A DNA stretch of 64,000 nucleotides from a bacterium (GCA_016125085.1 WGMM01000007.1:372001-436000), one strand, 5' to 3'. Shown: positions 1-9,282, counted from the stretch's first letter. Translations and numbers: made by a program. Notes: generated by a model from the sequence alone, not told the origin.

Positions 1-1385
1 TCCTGCGGCTGCAGCGCCAGGTCGTCGCGTATCGCCACCTGGGGCGCGATCATTCCCAGCTCGCGTGCCACGCGCTGGCGTACACGTCCCAGCCGGTCCA
101 GCAGATCGCCACCCCGGCCAGGATCCGCCAGAGCGATCAGCCGGTAGCCGATGGAAAGCTCCATGGCATCGACGCGGAGCCAGTCGGTCACAGCGGCTTC
201 GGATGAACTCGATCTGATCGCCGCGGGCTTGCCCGATGTGGACGAGGTCGATGTTGCCGATGCGTCGGTTGTTGCCGGTGTTTTACGTTCCTGTGTAGCC
301 GGTGCTGAAATCTGGGCTGGTTTCGTCGATTTTTCCTGGCGTGCTTCGATCGGTTTCGAAAATGTCGCGACAGTCGTTTTCGATTCCGTGTTTCCGGGCA
401 CGGTTTGGTTCATGATCCAGGCACCGAAGCCAAGTATTGCGGCCACGCTCAAAAGCGGCAGCTTCGGCAGCCCGAGGAACGCCAGGATCGTCAGTAGAAC
501 CGCGGCCGAAATCAGCGTACGCGTTTCACCGAACAGTTGCCCGGTCATTTCGCGGCCGATGTCCGATTCGCTGGACGATCGCGTTACCACCAGGCCCGCG
601 CCCAGCGAGATCAGGAACGCCGGAATCTGGCTGACGAGCCCGTCGCCGATCGTCAGCTTGGTGAATATGTCCACGGCTTCCACCGGGCTCATGCCGTGCT
701 GGACGATGCCGATCGCCAGGCCGCCAAGGATGTTGATCATCGTGATCAGCACGCCGGCGACCGCGTCTCCACGGACGTATTTGCCGGCACCGTCCATCGC
801 GCCGAAAAAGTCGGCCTGACGATAGACCGCTTCTCGGCGCCGCACGGCTTCCGCCTGATCGATCAGGCCGGCGTGCAGGTCGGAGTCGATTGCCATCTGC
901 CGGCCCGGCAGGCCGTCGAGCGTAAACCGGGCGGCAACTTCGCTGATCCGCGACGAACCCTTCGTGATCACGACGAATTGGATGATCACCATAATTCCGA
1001 ACATGACGCCGCCGACGAGAATATTGTCGCCCGCGACGAACGAGCCGAAGGCCTTGATGACGCCGCCAGCGGCATCCAGGCCGCGCGTGCCCCCTTCCAG
1101 CAGGATCAGGCGTGTGCTCGCGACGTTCAGCACCAGGCGGGACAGGGTTGTCGTGAGCAGAAGCGTCGGCAGGGAACTGAACTGCTGTGGCGAACCGATC
1201 GTGATGGTGGTCATCAGGATCAGCACGGAGATGGTCACGTTCGCGGCCAGGAGCAAGTCCATGACCGCCCCGGGAACGGGAACGAGAAGCACGACCAGCG
1301 ACCCCATGAGGGTGACCGGAAGTACCCAGGGTTCGATCGATCGGGTCGTGGCCGCGATCCGGGCCGGCATTCCTTGAGCCGTCAT
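1..1385 (-). CDS. flhA: Flagellar export apparatus protein FlhA (3' end outside window)
   Basis: The reverse strand is open from about 1385 to the left edge (about 461 residues, C-terminus missing). FlhA is the large inner-membrane subunit of the flagellar type III export gate. Seen directly: an N-terminal membrane domain with the family signature RLVLNVASTRLIL near residues 85-100, the cytoplasmic FHIPEP-loop region around GSSRISEVAARFTLDGLPG, further hydrophobic segments, then a long Thr/Ser/Ala-rich linker (roughly residues 325-395) and the beginning of the cytoplasmic domain that receives chaperone-substrate complexes. The linker looks longer and lower in complexity than usual. Start: ATG at 1385 (MTAQGMPAR), with an in-frame ATG at 1370 as alternative; GGGACGG lies upstream of 1385. 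It is divergent from fliF-fliG across a long gap. The identification is firm. Confidence 0.93.
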   Translation of the reverse strand, partial: MTAQGMPARIAATTRSIEPWVLPVTLMGSLVVLLVPVPGAVMDLLLAANVTISVLILMTTITIGSPQQFSSLPTLLLTTTLSRLVLNVASTRLILLEGGTRGLDAAGGVIKAFGSFVAGDNILVGGVMFGIMVIIQFVVITKGSSRISEVAARFTLDGLPGRQMAIDSDLHAGLIDQAEAVRRREAVYRQADFFGAMDGAGKYVRGDAVAGVLITMINILGGLAIGIVQHGMSPVEAVDIFTKLTIGDGLVSQIPAFLISLGAGLVVTRSSSESDIGREMTGQLFGETRTLISAAVLLTILAFLGLPKLPLLSVAAILGFGAWIMNQTVPGNTESKTTVATFSKPIEARQEKSTKPAQISAPATQERKTPATTDASATSTSSTSGKPAAIRSSSSEAAVTDWLRVDAMELSIGYRLIALADPGRGGDLLDRLGRVRQRVARELGMIAPQVAIRDDLALQPQ

Positions 1386-2260
1386 CGTGGGTGTCCGTCC
1401 CTTCGTTGCGCCGCGCGCTCCATCCATGAGCCCGCCGTGAGAAATAGCAGTCATGACGATTATGCCCGAATGCCCGAATCTGTCGAGGCGAAAACGCTGC
1501 CGTCGGGTCCGGCGGTTTGGGGAGCGGATTGTCGGATAGCCCGCCATCGAAACGATCTGAGGCCGGAATGTCTCCTGCCCGTCTTCACTATCCTTCAAAC
1601 GGGCTTCCGCGAGCTGCTGTCCAATCACGAAGGATGACCGAATCGATGTGGTTTTCGTTTCGTAATCCGTTCCGAACAGTATGGAAATTCATGATTTGGG
1701 GCGAATTCAGGCGCGTCGTTCGGTCAATGATTCGAGTCTGGTCTCCTGATCGTTCCCCAGCGACTCCGTTCTTCGAACACCAAACTTGCATTTACGTAAC
1801 CTGCCGCCATTTTCTGACCTCATCCCGTTTCGTAATTCGAACGTATCAAAATGCTATCAAATAGGTTGCGTCATTCCGTCGTTGTCTTCGATCCAGGTCG
1901 GTCGTTCCCATTTCCTGGGTGGAAACTGGTTCGGGCCAGAAGTCCAGTAAAGATAAATCGAAAACCAGCGAAAACAGTGGCTGGGTAATTCGTAAAGGTT
2001 ATAGCGAAAATGCAAATTGACCAGAGTTCTATGACTGCCTAGTTTGCGATGTTCCTGCTTAAGCTCTTCGGGTGGTTACTGGATCACGATCGTTACGCGT
2101 CGCCTGGAGAATCGAACGATCGATCCTCGGACTGGCATTGACCGATTCGGCGAATCGAGCGATAGATGAAGCAGGTCAGGCCAGGACCGTGGAGAGCGGC
2201 GGCGACGGATCGAACGCCCGCCCCTGGTTCAGGCACCTCTCGATTCATGGACGAACGCCG
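1386..2260. other. Long intergenic region between flhA and fliF
   Basis: About 875 bp between the divergent flhA and fliF starts. Its middle (about 1620-2060) is visibly AT-richer than the flanking genes. Open frames here (for example plus strand 1517-1864) have no recognisable protein character, and I reject them as genes. It must hold the promoters of both flagellar units, but I found no convincing sigma-70, sigma-28 or sigma-54 element. The best sigma-70-like -35 is TTGACC at 2017-2022, which lacks a good -10 partner. Confidence 0.5.
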
Positions 2261-3802
2261 ATGAGCCCGAGCCCGCGGGTCGATCACGCACATTCCCACA
2301 CTGAAACGCCGTCATCCGGAATCGCCCTGGCGGGTGAGCGCATCTACTTACGCTGGACTGGTTACGCCGCCGTGGCCGTGGTATTGATTCTGGCCGTCGG
2401 TGTCGGCTGGTATGTGATCGGGGCGAATAAGTCGAATTCGGAAATGTCGATCGTATTTCAGGGTCGGCACTTCGATAAAGCTGGCCGGCGCGCGGCATTG
2501 GACCATTTGAACCAGAGCGGAATCGCGGCCATGATCGGCGTCAGGGGCGAATTGCTCGTGTTGCCGGACCGTCTGCATGAAGCGCAGGCTTCGCTCGAGA
2601 AAGCGGGCCTGAGACCACAGACGCTCGACGAGATCCGGAACGTGCCGGCTGGGACGCTGTCGATTCTCGAATCGCCCGAACAGCGCGATCAGCGCAGACG
2701 CCAGGCCCGGGAAAATGAGCTGGCCTGGCACATCAAACGGCTGGATGAAATTGCGGATGCCCATGTCAGCGTCGAAACTTCCAGCGGCGGCACGCGCTGG
2801 ATCGGCAAAAAGGATTCATCACGACCACGCGTCAGGATTTATGTCGAGCTTGAGGACCCGGCGAAGGGGCTTTCGGACAACGCGGTCGAGCGGATCGAGC
2901 AGTTGATTCTCGCCAGCCTTCCGAACGCCAGCCCCGGGCTTGTGACGATTCACGACGCCCGCAGGATTTACCGGATGGCGAATCAGGGAGTGGCGGACCC
3001 GGCACAGCCCGCGGCGAAAGCCGAACTTGCGGAATCGGAAACGGCACTCTCGGCGAAAATTCGAGAGTCAATTCCCGAGCTGTCGGCGGCCACGGTGAAG
3101 GTCGCGCTGCGTCAGGTCGAAGAAAGCGCAGGCGTTGAGTCGCCGCCAGCATCTCCAGCTGGCGAGAACTCGACCAAAATTTACTTCAATCGTCCTGTCT
3201 CGCTGTCGGATGCGGAAACGGCTCCACCACAGGGTGCAAAGTCGACACGGACGCAACGCGTGCGAATTCAGATTCTTCCGTCACCGGAGACAGTATCGTC
3301 CGTAACGGACGCCGATCACCGGAGGCAGATTCGGGACCGGATTTCGAAATTGATCGCTCCTGTGCTGGTCGAGCAGGTCGAATGGCTTTCGATGCCGGAA
3401 AACGGCGTCGCTGGCTCACGGAATTCGCAAATTGCCGCTGTCGAAGAACCACCGGCGGCCGAAGTCGCTTCCGGAGGATCGAAGCCGATGCCCGAAACGC
3501 CGCTGACGCCGATCGACGAATCGACGAGATCGGCTCTGAGCCCGTGGATCATGGGCGGAGTCGGTCTGGCTCTGGTCGCTGGCTTCGGATTTTTCTGGAA
3601 AACTCTGCGAGGCGGCTCGCCGACGGGCGATGCTTCGTACGTAAGCCTTGACGAAACAGCACATTGGGCTCGAAATCTGGCTGCTGCCGTGAGCGATCGC
3701 CCGACGACGCACGGCCCCCATGAGTTGCCCGCGGACAAAGCCGCCGAAGTATTGAGTTCCTGGCTAGGTTCCGTCGAGGAACGGGAAAAGGGTGGCGAGT
3801 GA
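2261..3802 (+). CDS. fliF: Flagellar MS-ring protein FliF
   Basis: 513 residues, close to the usual FliF length. FliF forms the inner-membrane MS ring that carries the rotor and houses the export gate. Visible: a short cytoplasmic N-terminus, TM1 at about residues 34-54, a YscJ/FliF ring-building domain (an SIVFQGRHFDKAG-like start, a QRRRQARENELAWHIKRLD helix, then a conserved VSVETSS-like strand), a second periplasmic region, TM2 at about 427-446, and a C-terminal cytoplasmic tail whose last helix (around DKAAEVLSSWLG) resembles the FliG-binding helix of other FliF proteins. Start: ATG 2261; the frame is open further upstream but that part is not FliF-like. It overlaps or abuts the compact fliG. 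FliF proteins diverge strongly, so fine domain limits are inferred. Confidence 0.85.
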   Translation: MSPSPRVDHAHSHTETPSSGIALAGERIYLRWTGYAAVAVVLILAVGVGWYVIGANKSNSEMSIVFQGRHFDKAGRRAALDHLNQSGIAAMIGVRGELLVLPDRLHEAQASLEKAGLRPQTLDEIRNVPAGTLSILESPEQRDQRRRQARENELAWHIKRLDEIADAHVSVETSSGGTRWIGKKDSSRPRVRIYVELEDPAKGLSDNAVERIEQLILASLPNASPGLVTIHDARRIYRMANQGVADPAQPAAKAELAESETALSAKIRESIPELSAATVKVALRQVEESAGVESPPASPAGENSTKIYFNRPVSLSDAETAPPQGAKSTRTQRVRIQILPSPETVSSVTDADHRRQIRDRISKLIAPVLVEQVEWLSMPENGVAGSRNSQIAAVEEPPAAEVASGGSKPMPETPLTPIDESTRSALSPWIMGGVGLALVAGFGFFWKTLRGGSPTGDASYVSLDETAHWARNLAAAVSDRPTTHGPHELPADKAAEVLSSWLGSVEEREKGGE

Positions 3803-3824
3803 CCAGGTATCGGGGCGAACGATC

Positions 3825-4376
3825 ATGAACGATTCCGAATCGCCGACAATCCAGGGGAAGAAGCCTGTTCGTGGCGACGACGTCCTGCGACGCGCGGCGC
3901 TGGTGCTGGTGAGCCTGGACGATCGTCAGGCGGCCGACCTTCTGGCGAAGATGAGCCCACGGCAAGTCGAGGCGATTACCGCCGCGATCGAAAATCTGAA
4001 TGAGATCGATCCCATCGAACAGGCTGACGCACTGCGCGAATTCTACGGCCGGATGGGGATGAATCAGCCGATCGGATCCGGACCAGAGCCTGTATCGCAA
4101 GTCAATATTGAAGAAGAGCTTGCGGAAGACCTGCGGGTTTGGCCGACTGAGGCGATCCGGTTCGCGTTCGACCCTGCGGCGGCCGACGACTGGGCCCTGG
4201 CACTGGCCGATTGCGAGCACGACCAGATTCGCAGGATTCTTAAGGCCTTATCGATGCGAGATCGGCGGCTTCTGGCTGAAGCCGACCGCAGACGCGGCCC
4301 CTGGAAGCTGCATGAACCGCACGATGCGCGGGAACGGATCCGGGTGCGATTCGCAAGAACGCGTGCGCCGGAATGA
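3825..4376 (+). CDS. fliG: Compact FliG-like rotor protein (N- and C-domains, no middle domain)
   Basis: About 183 residues, against roughly 330 for ordinary FliG. Residues about 18-80 (LRRAALVLVSLDDRQAADLL...REFYGRM) match the FliG N-terminal domain that binds the FliF tail. Residues about 118-178 (DDWALALADCEHDQIRRILK...LLAEADRRRGPW) resemble the end of the FliG C-terminal torque domain. Between them there is only a short linker, so the middle FliM-binding domain with its EHPQ motif is missing. An alternative GTG start at 3792 overlaps the fliF stop and has a GGGAAAAGG purine tract just upstream; ATG 3825 is preferred for its codon. FliG-family membership is inferred from pattern, but the position right after fliF supports it. 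The charged residues of a normal torque helix are not clearly recognisable. Confidence 0.72.
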   Translation: MNDSESPTIQGKKPVRGDDVLRRAALVLVSLDDRQAADLLAKMSPRQVEAITAAIENLNEIDPIEQADALREFYGRMGMNQPIGSGPEPVSQVNIEEELAEDLRVWPTEAIRFAFDPAAADDWALALADCEHDQIRRILKALSMRDRRLLAEADRRRGPWKLHEPHDARERIRVRFARTRAPE

Positions 4377-4387
4377 CTGCACCGTAA

Positions 4388-5356
4388 TCACGTTCCGCCA
4401 GCTTCACGTTTCCGGGCCATCATGTTGACGCCGGAACCAATGATCAGGTTGCGGTCGTAAGCCCATTCGTAAAGCCGGCCCGATTTTTCGGGCCGCAGCT
4501 CGACAGGCTCCTCGAAGCCTTCATCCAGGAACCATTGGCGTAATTCTTTCAGAGTGTGATGGCTCTGGTATGTCGGTGCGTACCAGTCGTAATTGTCGCA
4601 CAGGCGGAGGGCCGGTTCTTCGAAAGTGCTGAAATTGACGATTTTGCTGCCCACCTGCTTGAAGCCCGGAATGCCGCCAAAAACGGTAAGCAGCCTGGCC
4701 CAGCCTCTCAGGAACCGGTCGGGCATTCGGGTGGTGAAGGCGCGCAGCAGCGAATTGAGTCCTTCCTGTGGCCAGGTGTTGCGGCGATAAAGCCAGATGG
4801 CCATGCGGCCGCCAGGCTTGACCGCGCGGGCTACTTCAGCGAAGGCCTTGCGGGGGTCGGGGCAGTGGTGCATCACGCCGATGGACCAGGCGAAATCGAA
4901 GGCGGCTTCCGCGAGCGGCGGTTTCAGAAGATCGCCCTGCACGATGACGACATCGGGCAAGTCTTTGCAGTTCTCCCGGGCTTTTTCGACGGCGCTGGAG
5001 AGATCGAGCCCGACGACACGAGCCCCGCAGGAACCGGCGAGCAGGGCATATCGGCCGCCCCCGACCCCGGCGTCGAGTACATCCAGGCCGGCGAGATCGG
5101 TGGGCCGGACTCCGGTTTTGGCCATGAACGTGGCTTCGTCCATGGCGGGCCGGACGACGTCGTAGCGATTCCACTGGATGCCGAAACTATCGATGTAGGA
5201 TTCACCGGCGAATCGGGCGATGCCTCGAACGATCGGAAACCGATGCGGCTGAGGCCCTTCGCAGACCAGGGCGTCGGACGACGAGGCCTTCAAAAGCGCG
5301 CGGCATTCAGGGCAGCGGAAGCGATCCGGGTCGAAACGGGTTGTGTCGTCGCTCAA
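4388..5356 (-). CDS. SAM-dependent class I methyltransferase with N-terminal zinc-ribbon-like segment
   Basis: 322 residues. The N-terminus has a CPEC motif and a later cysteine (ALVCEG), like the Trm112-type ribbon in front of many planctomycete methyltransferases. The Rossmann core follows: motif I is VLDAGVGGGRYALL (about residues 92-105), the acidic strand end is VVGLDLS, and the post-motif is FDFAWSIGVMHHCPDPRKAF, typical of the UbiE/MenG/COQ5-like group. The substrate is unknown. It is transcribed toward the fliG gene (convergent, 11 bp apart), and its start faces tilS across about 125 bp. Nothing in the context links it to flagella. Confidence 0.8.
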   Translation of the reverse strand: MSDDTTRFDPDRFRCPECRALLKASSSDALVCEGPQPHRFPIVRGIARFAGESYIDSFGIQWNRYDVVRPAMDEATFMAKTGVRPTDLAGLDVLDAGVGGGRYALLAGSCGARVVGLDLSSAVEKARENCKDLPDVVIVQGDLLKPPLAEAAFDFAWSIGVMHHCPDPRKAFAEVARAVKPGGRMAIWLYRRNTWPQEGLNSLLRAFTTRMPDRFLRGWARLLTVFGGIPGFKQVGSKIVNFSTFEEPALRLCDNYDWYAPTYQSHHTLKELRQWFLDEGFEEPVELRPEKSGRLYEWAYDRNLIIGSGVNMMARKREAGGT

Positions 5357-5480
5357 GGGAATCGGCTTCCTGAAATCGTGCGTCGGCTGAACGGTTCTCG
5401 AAATCCGCGTTTGCGATACGATACCATCGTGGCGACGAACTCTGAAGACGGCCGATTGCGTTCCCGTTCCCGATCATTCC

Positions 5481-7013
5481 ATGCATGACGATCACGCGGC
5501 TCGACCCGAGCGACTTGAGAGTGACCGAAACGCCGCGAGGTTCGAGGCGGCCGTCAGCCAGTCCGTGCGAAAATGGCTTGACAGGAACGCGCGTGACATC
5601 GACTTCTCTGGCCGGCCGTGGATCCTGGCCGTCTCAGGCGGTGCTGACAGCATGGCCATGATGCATGCAGCGCACCGCATGTTTCCGGGGCAGCGTCTGA
5701 TCGTCGCGCACATGAACCATCATGCCCGGGAAGGCTCGGATGCCGATGAATCATTCGTGCGCGAGACTGCCGCCGGACTAGGCCTGGAATTCGAAGTGGG
5801 GCATTGGCGGCCGACGCGCGATACCCATTTCGAAGCGGATGCGCGTCGGGCGCGGCACGAATGGCTGGCGCAGGTGGCTACCCGGGCGAATGCGTCGGCC
5901 GTTATGACGGCCCATACGCTGGACGATCAGGTGGAAACCTTGATCATGCGGCTGGCCCGGGGCGCGGGCCCCTGGGGGCTCGCCGGAATCCGGCCATGCC
6001 GCAAGCTGCCAGGCGGGGCCGCGGTTCTGGTACGGCCCATGCTGAACCTCAGTCGTTGTGATGTTTTGGGTTATCTGGAAGCGCTCGATGTTCGATTCCA
6101 CGAAGATCCGACCAACGCGGATGTGGCGAATCAGACCCGGGCCTGGGTCCGTCATGTTGTCGTGCCGCAGCTTACGGAAAGGCTGAATCCGCGTTTCAGT
6201 GCTGCGGTTGGGCATTTCGCGGAACTGCAGTCCGAAGAGCAGGGGGGGCTCGATGACCTGGTGCATCGCAGGGCCGAAAAGCTGGGCATCGCGCGCTTCG
6301 AGGCCGGGGTGCTGCGGATTTCACTTCGGGGGTATCGGGCGTTCGGCCCGGCCTGGCTGAGGCGGCGGATGCTTCGGATGTTGTGGGCCGATCACGGCTT
6401 GCCGCAACGGTCGATGTCGCACGATCACTGGATCGAAATCGATCGACGTATTTGCCGGTCGCTGATCCGCGGGACCGTCGGGCGGTTTCCTTTGCCAGGC
6501 AGAATGTCGCTCGAGATCCACACGAAAGAGGCCTTGATCGCTTCATTCGATGAGGATTCGGCGAGTGAGTCGCGGATTGACGGGAAGACCGTTTCGGCTC
6601 CGGTTGATTTGCCATATCCGGGTGTGGTCGAAGCGGAAAACCTGCGGATCGTGCTTGAAGTGGTGCAAGAGGTTCCGACGTTCGATCAGATGCGGCGAAT
6701 CGCCGACCACACTTGTGCTTTGGACGCCGCAATGCTGCGCCCGCCGCTGGTTCTGCGAAGAGCCGTTCCCGGCGACCGGTTCGATCCGCTGGGGATGGAC
6801 GGCCGGCATCAGAAATTGACCGATTTTTTGCGGATTCGGGGGATCATGGGGCAAGCCAAAGGTGGAACATGGCTTGTCGAGGATCGCGCTGGTATCGTCT
6901 GGGTTGTCGGCCTGGGGGTTTCGGAACGTGCGAAAATACGTGCAGAGACGAAATCTGTGTGCATGATCCGGGTCGAGCCAGGGCACGAATCGAAAGGCAC
7001 TTCGATAAGATGA
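5481..7013 (+). CDS. tilS: tRNA(Ile)-lysidine synthetase
   Basis: 510 residues. TilS attaches lysine to C34 of the CAU-anticodon tRNA-Ile using ATP, changing both codon reading and charging; it is normally essential. The N-type ATP-pyrophosphatase P-loop SGGADS is at about residues 51-56, followed by IVAHMNHHAREGSDADE and MTAHTLDDQVETLIMRLARGAG, both diagnostic of the family. The C-terminal substrate-binding domain is recognisable from LRRAVPGDRFDPLGM and LTDFLRIRGI. Start: ATG 5481. Its stop overlaps the start of the next gene (ATGA), so the two are probably translated together. Confidence 0.95.
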   Translation: MHDDHAARPERLESDRNAARFEAAVSQSVRKWLDRNARDIDFSGRPWILAVSGGADSMAMMHAAHRMFPGQRLIVAHMNHHAREGSDADESFVRETAAGLGLEFEVGHWRPTRDTHFEADARRARHEWLAQVATRANASAVMTAHTLDDQVETLIMRLARGAGPWGLAGIRPCRKLPGGAAVLVRPMLNLSRCDVLGYLEALDVRFHEDPTNADVANQTRAWVRHVVVPQLTERLNPRFSAAVGHFAELQSEEQGGLDDLVHRRAEKLGIARFEAGVLRISLRGYRAFGPAWLRRRMLRMLWADHGLPQRSMSHDHWIEIDRRICRSLIRGTVGRFPLPGRMSLEIHTKEALIASFDEDSASESRIDGKTVSAPVDLPYPGVVEAENLRIVLEVVQEVPTFDQMRRIADHTCALDAAMLRPPLVLRRAVPGDRFDPLGMDGRHQKLTDFLRIRGIMGQAKGGTWLVEDRAGIVWVVGLGVSERAKIRAETKSVCMIRVEPGHESKGTSIR

Positions 7014-8368
7014 CCGAAGCGATGTCCGTGACCGATCGGGGAGAGCCGGATTTGACAGACGCGACACCAGGTCAGGAATCACCGGGCCGGTTCGTTCCGA
7101 GTGTCAGGCTGATCCTGATCGTGGCGGCGTCGCTTCGTTTTCTTGCGGCCTTCGGGGTCGATTTTCTGGCACGAAGGCGCGGCTCGATCTGCCTGTTCGG
7201 CGATACGCCGATTTACTGGCAATATGGCCGTGCGATCGCCGAAGGGGCGGACTATGTCGTGCATCAGTGGGATGTGCCCCATTTCGCTTTGAGGACGCCG
7301 GGGTATCCGCTCTGGCTGGCGGCGAACATGACCGTCTTCGGTGAATCGCCGCTGGCTGTCCGCATCGCTCAGGCTTTGCTGGGGGTCTGCATGGTCTGGT
7401 GGGTTTACAGGCTGGGAAAGGCGGTTGGCTGCTCGGAAACTTCGGCCCGCTGGAGTGCGGCCCTGGTGGCGATCGACCCGTTTCAGGTTGGCCTGTGTGC
7501 CCTGATTCTCAGCGAATCGCTGTTCACGCCGATTCTCGTCTTTTTCATGCTTCGAATGGTGAATGCCTTACGCACGCTGGGGAAGCCAATGGTGACGATT
7601 GGCGAACATGCCGAATTCGTGGCACTGGGCGCGATGCAGGCATTTCTGGGGCTGGTGCGGCCTTCGTGGCTGGCTTATTTGCCTGTGTGCATGGCCTTTC
7701 TGGCGGTGCTGGCGACGAAGCACCACGGGGTACGCAAAGCTGTGCTTGTCGTCTCGGCCGCGATGTTCGGCTGGGGCGTCGTCACGACGCCCTGGGCCGC
7801 GCGCAACATTCAGCGGACGGGCAGGATGGCGATCAGCGGAACCTGGGGCGGGGCGACGCTCTACGACTCCGTTCGACCAGGCGCGACCGGGGCCAGCGAG
7901 ATGTCGTTCGTGGCGGATCCGCAATTTCGGGATCTGGGCGAGATCGAGCAGGATGATCTCTGGAAGGGCTTGTCCGTCGAAACGATCCGGGCGGAGCCGG
8001 CGCGAATCATGCGTCTCGCGGTCGAAAAGCAGAAACGGTTCTGGTCGCCCTGGCCGAATGACTCAGCAAAGCTGCCGCTCGCAGGCAAGTTCGTGAGCGC
8101 CGCGATCGTATTGCCGGTCTGGTGCGCGATCCTTGCCGGGTGGCTGCGGAATCGCTGCAAAACCTGGCCTTATCTCGTTATGTCGCCCATGATCGTCACG
8201 GCGCTGACGCATCTTGTTTTCGTCGGATCGAGCCGGTATCGGATGGCCGTGATCGTTCCCGCGATGGTTCTGGCGGGTGAAGGCATCGCCTGGTTGATCG
8301 ACGGCGTATGCCGACGTGGCGGAAAGAACCTGGCAGGTAATATTCAGAATCAGGAATCCGCCGGCTGA
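7010..8368 (+). CDS. Multi-pass membrane glycosyltransferase-like protein (PMT/ArnT type)
   Basis: 452 residues with a cytoplasmic N-terminus and about ten hydrophobic segments. After the first segment, FLARRRGSICLFGDTPIYW has the loop placement and acidic residue typical of GT-C glycosyltransferases of the ArnT/PMT_2 family; LRTPGYPLWLA is also characteristic. These enzymes take sugar from a lipid-phosphate donor at the membrane. Donor and acceptor cannot be told from sequence. The ATG overlaps the tilS stop (ATGA), and the last 19 bp overlap the 3' end of the opposing FHA-GGDEF gene. The frame continues upstream inside tilS, but that part is only a shadow. Confidence 0.7.
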   Translation: MTEAMSVTDRGEPDLTDATPGQESPGRFVPSVRLILIVAASLRFLAAFGVDFLARRRGSICLFGDTPIYWQYGRAIAEGADYVVHQWDVPHFALRTPGYPLWLAANMTVFGESPLAVRIAQALLGVCMVWWVYRLGKAVGCSETSARWSAALVAIDPFQVGLCALILSESLFTPILVFFMLRMVNALRTLGKPMVTIGEHAEFVALGAMQAFLGLVRPSWLAYLPVCMAFLAVLATKHHGVRKAVLVVSAAMFGWGVVTTPWAARNIQRTGRMAISGTWGGATLYDSVRPGATGASEMSFVADPQFRDLGEIEQDDLWKGLSVETIRAEPARIMRLAVEKQKRFWSPWPNDSAKLPLAGKFVSAAIVLPVWCAILAGWLRNRCKTWPYLVMSPMIVTALTHLVFVGSSRYRMAVIVPAMVLAGEGIAWLIDGVCRRGGKNLAGNIQNQESAG

Positions 8369-9282
8369 TCAGCGATGCGGACAGTGTTGCGGCCTTCGTG
8401 CTTTGCGCGATAGAGGGCTTTGTCGGCCTTGTCGAGTATGATCAGGGTTTCCTGATCGCCCTCGGCGGCTGGCCCCTGGCAGACGGCGATACCGAAACTG
8501 GCCGTCACATGAATGGGCTGCGGGAGGCCTTCGACCATCACCGGCTCGGCTTCGATTTTCGCCCGCATGGATTCGGCGATCGCGGATGCACTTTCTCTGT
8601 CGGTTTTGGGCAGGAGGATGAGGAATTCCTCGCCACCGAAGCGTCCGACGAGTTCACCTGGGCGATTCGCGGTATTTCGTGCGATTCCCGCAACGGTTTT
8701 CAGCACGAAATCGCCCGCGATATGACCATAAGTGTCGTTGACGAGTTTGAAGAGGTCGAGGTCCATGAGGATCACGGCGAAAGGTTCCGTTTCGCCGCAC
8801 ATCAATGCTTCCAGGTGATGCACAATGGCGGATTTGGTGAGCGTTTCGGTCAGGGCGTCCTGGATCGCGAGCCGGTACACGTGCTGAAACAGCTCGGCTT
8901 CCATCGTGCCAGGCTCGAGATATTTGAGCACCACGCCGCCGATCTGGACGATATCGCCGTTGTGAAGTTGAACCGAGTCGATTTTGTCTTCGTTGACCTG
9001 CGTTCCGTTGGTGGCGGAGAGGTTTTCGATCGTGACCGCGCCATCCGGGGTTCGAAGGATGACGGCATGATGTCGCGAAACCGAAGGGTCCAGAAGTTGA
9101 ATTTCGCAGTCGTTTTCTCGCCCGAGCCGATGCCGGCCCTGGGGGATACCGATCATTTTGCCTGGTTCGCGGCCATTGATCACGAGAAGCCTGGGCGATA
9201 GATCGCCTGGGCCGCCAGGGCGTTCGCCCCCGCCTTCGACGATCGTCTCCATCGACCACAAGGGCGTGGTGTACCAGAGCAT
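8350..9282 (-). CDS. FHA-GGDEF diguanylate cyclase
   Basis: 310 residues, soluble. An FHA domain (about residues 32-120) has the phosphothreonine-binding pattern LGREN (53-57), SRHH (69-72) and TNGT. A GGDEF domain (about 140-305) has the signature RFGGEEF with GGEEF at 216-220, the metal-binding MDLDLFKLVND and a C-terminal ALYRAKHEGRN. It should make cyclic di-GMP, with the FHA domain coupling it to Ser/Thr phosphorylation. The inhibitory I-site upstream of the signature is RPGE (207-210) rather than RxxD. A GGGGAGAGG purine tract precedes ATG 9282, supporting that start. The 3' end overlaps the convergent glycosyltransferase-like gene by 19 bp. Confidence 0.92.
   Translation of the reverse strand: MLWYTTPLWSMETIVEGGGERPGGPGDLSPRLLVINGREPGKMIGIPQGRHRLGRENDCEIQLLDPSVSRHHAVILRTPDGAVTIENLSATNGTQVNEDKIDSVQLHNGDIVQIGGVVLKYLEPGTMEAELFQHVYRLAIQDALTETLTKSAIVHHLEALMCGETEPFAVILMDLDLFKLVNDTYGHIAGDFVLKTVAGIARNTANRPGELVGRFGGEEFLILLPKTDRESASAIAESMRAKIEAEPVMVEGLPQPIHVTASFGIAVCQGPAAEGDQETLIILDKADKALYRAKHEGRNTVRIADQPADS

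Noticed and set aside
537..1637. Long plus-strand open frame over the flhA region
   Set aside because: It runs antisense to a clear FlhA reading and its translation is Arg/His/Asp-rich without family features, typical of a GC-rich shadow.
1517..1864. 115-residue open frame in the flhA-fliF gap
   Set aside because: No ribosome binding site, no protein-like composition and no recognised similarity.
6713..7009. Upstream extension of the glycosyltransferase-like gene inside tilS
   Set aside because: It translates to an Arg/Cys-rich stretch in the wrong frame of tilS; the ATGA at 7010 is the sensible start.
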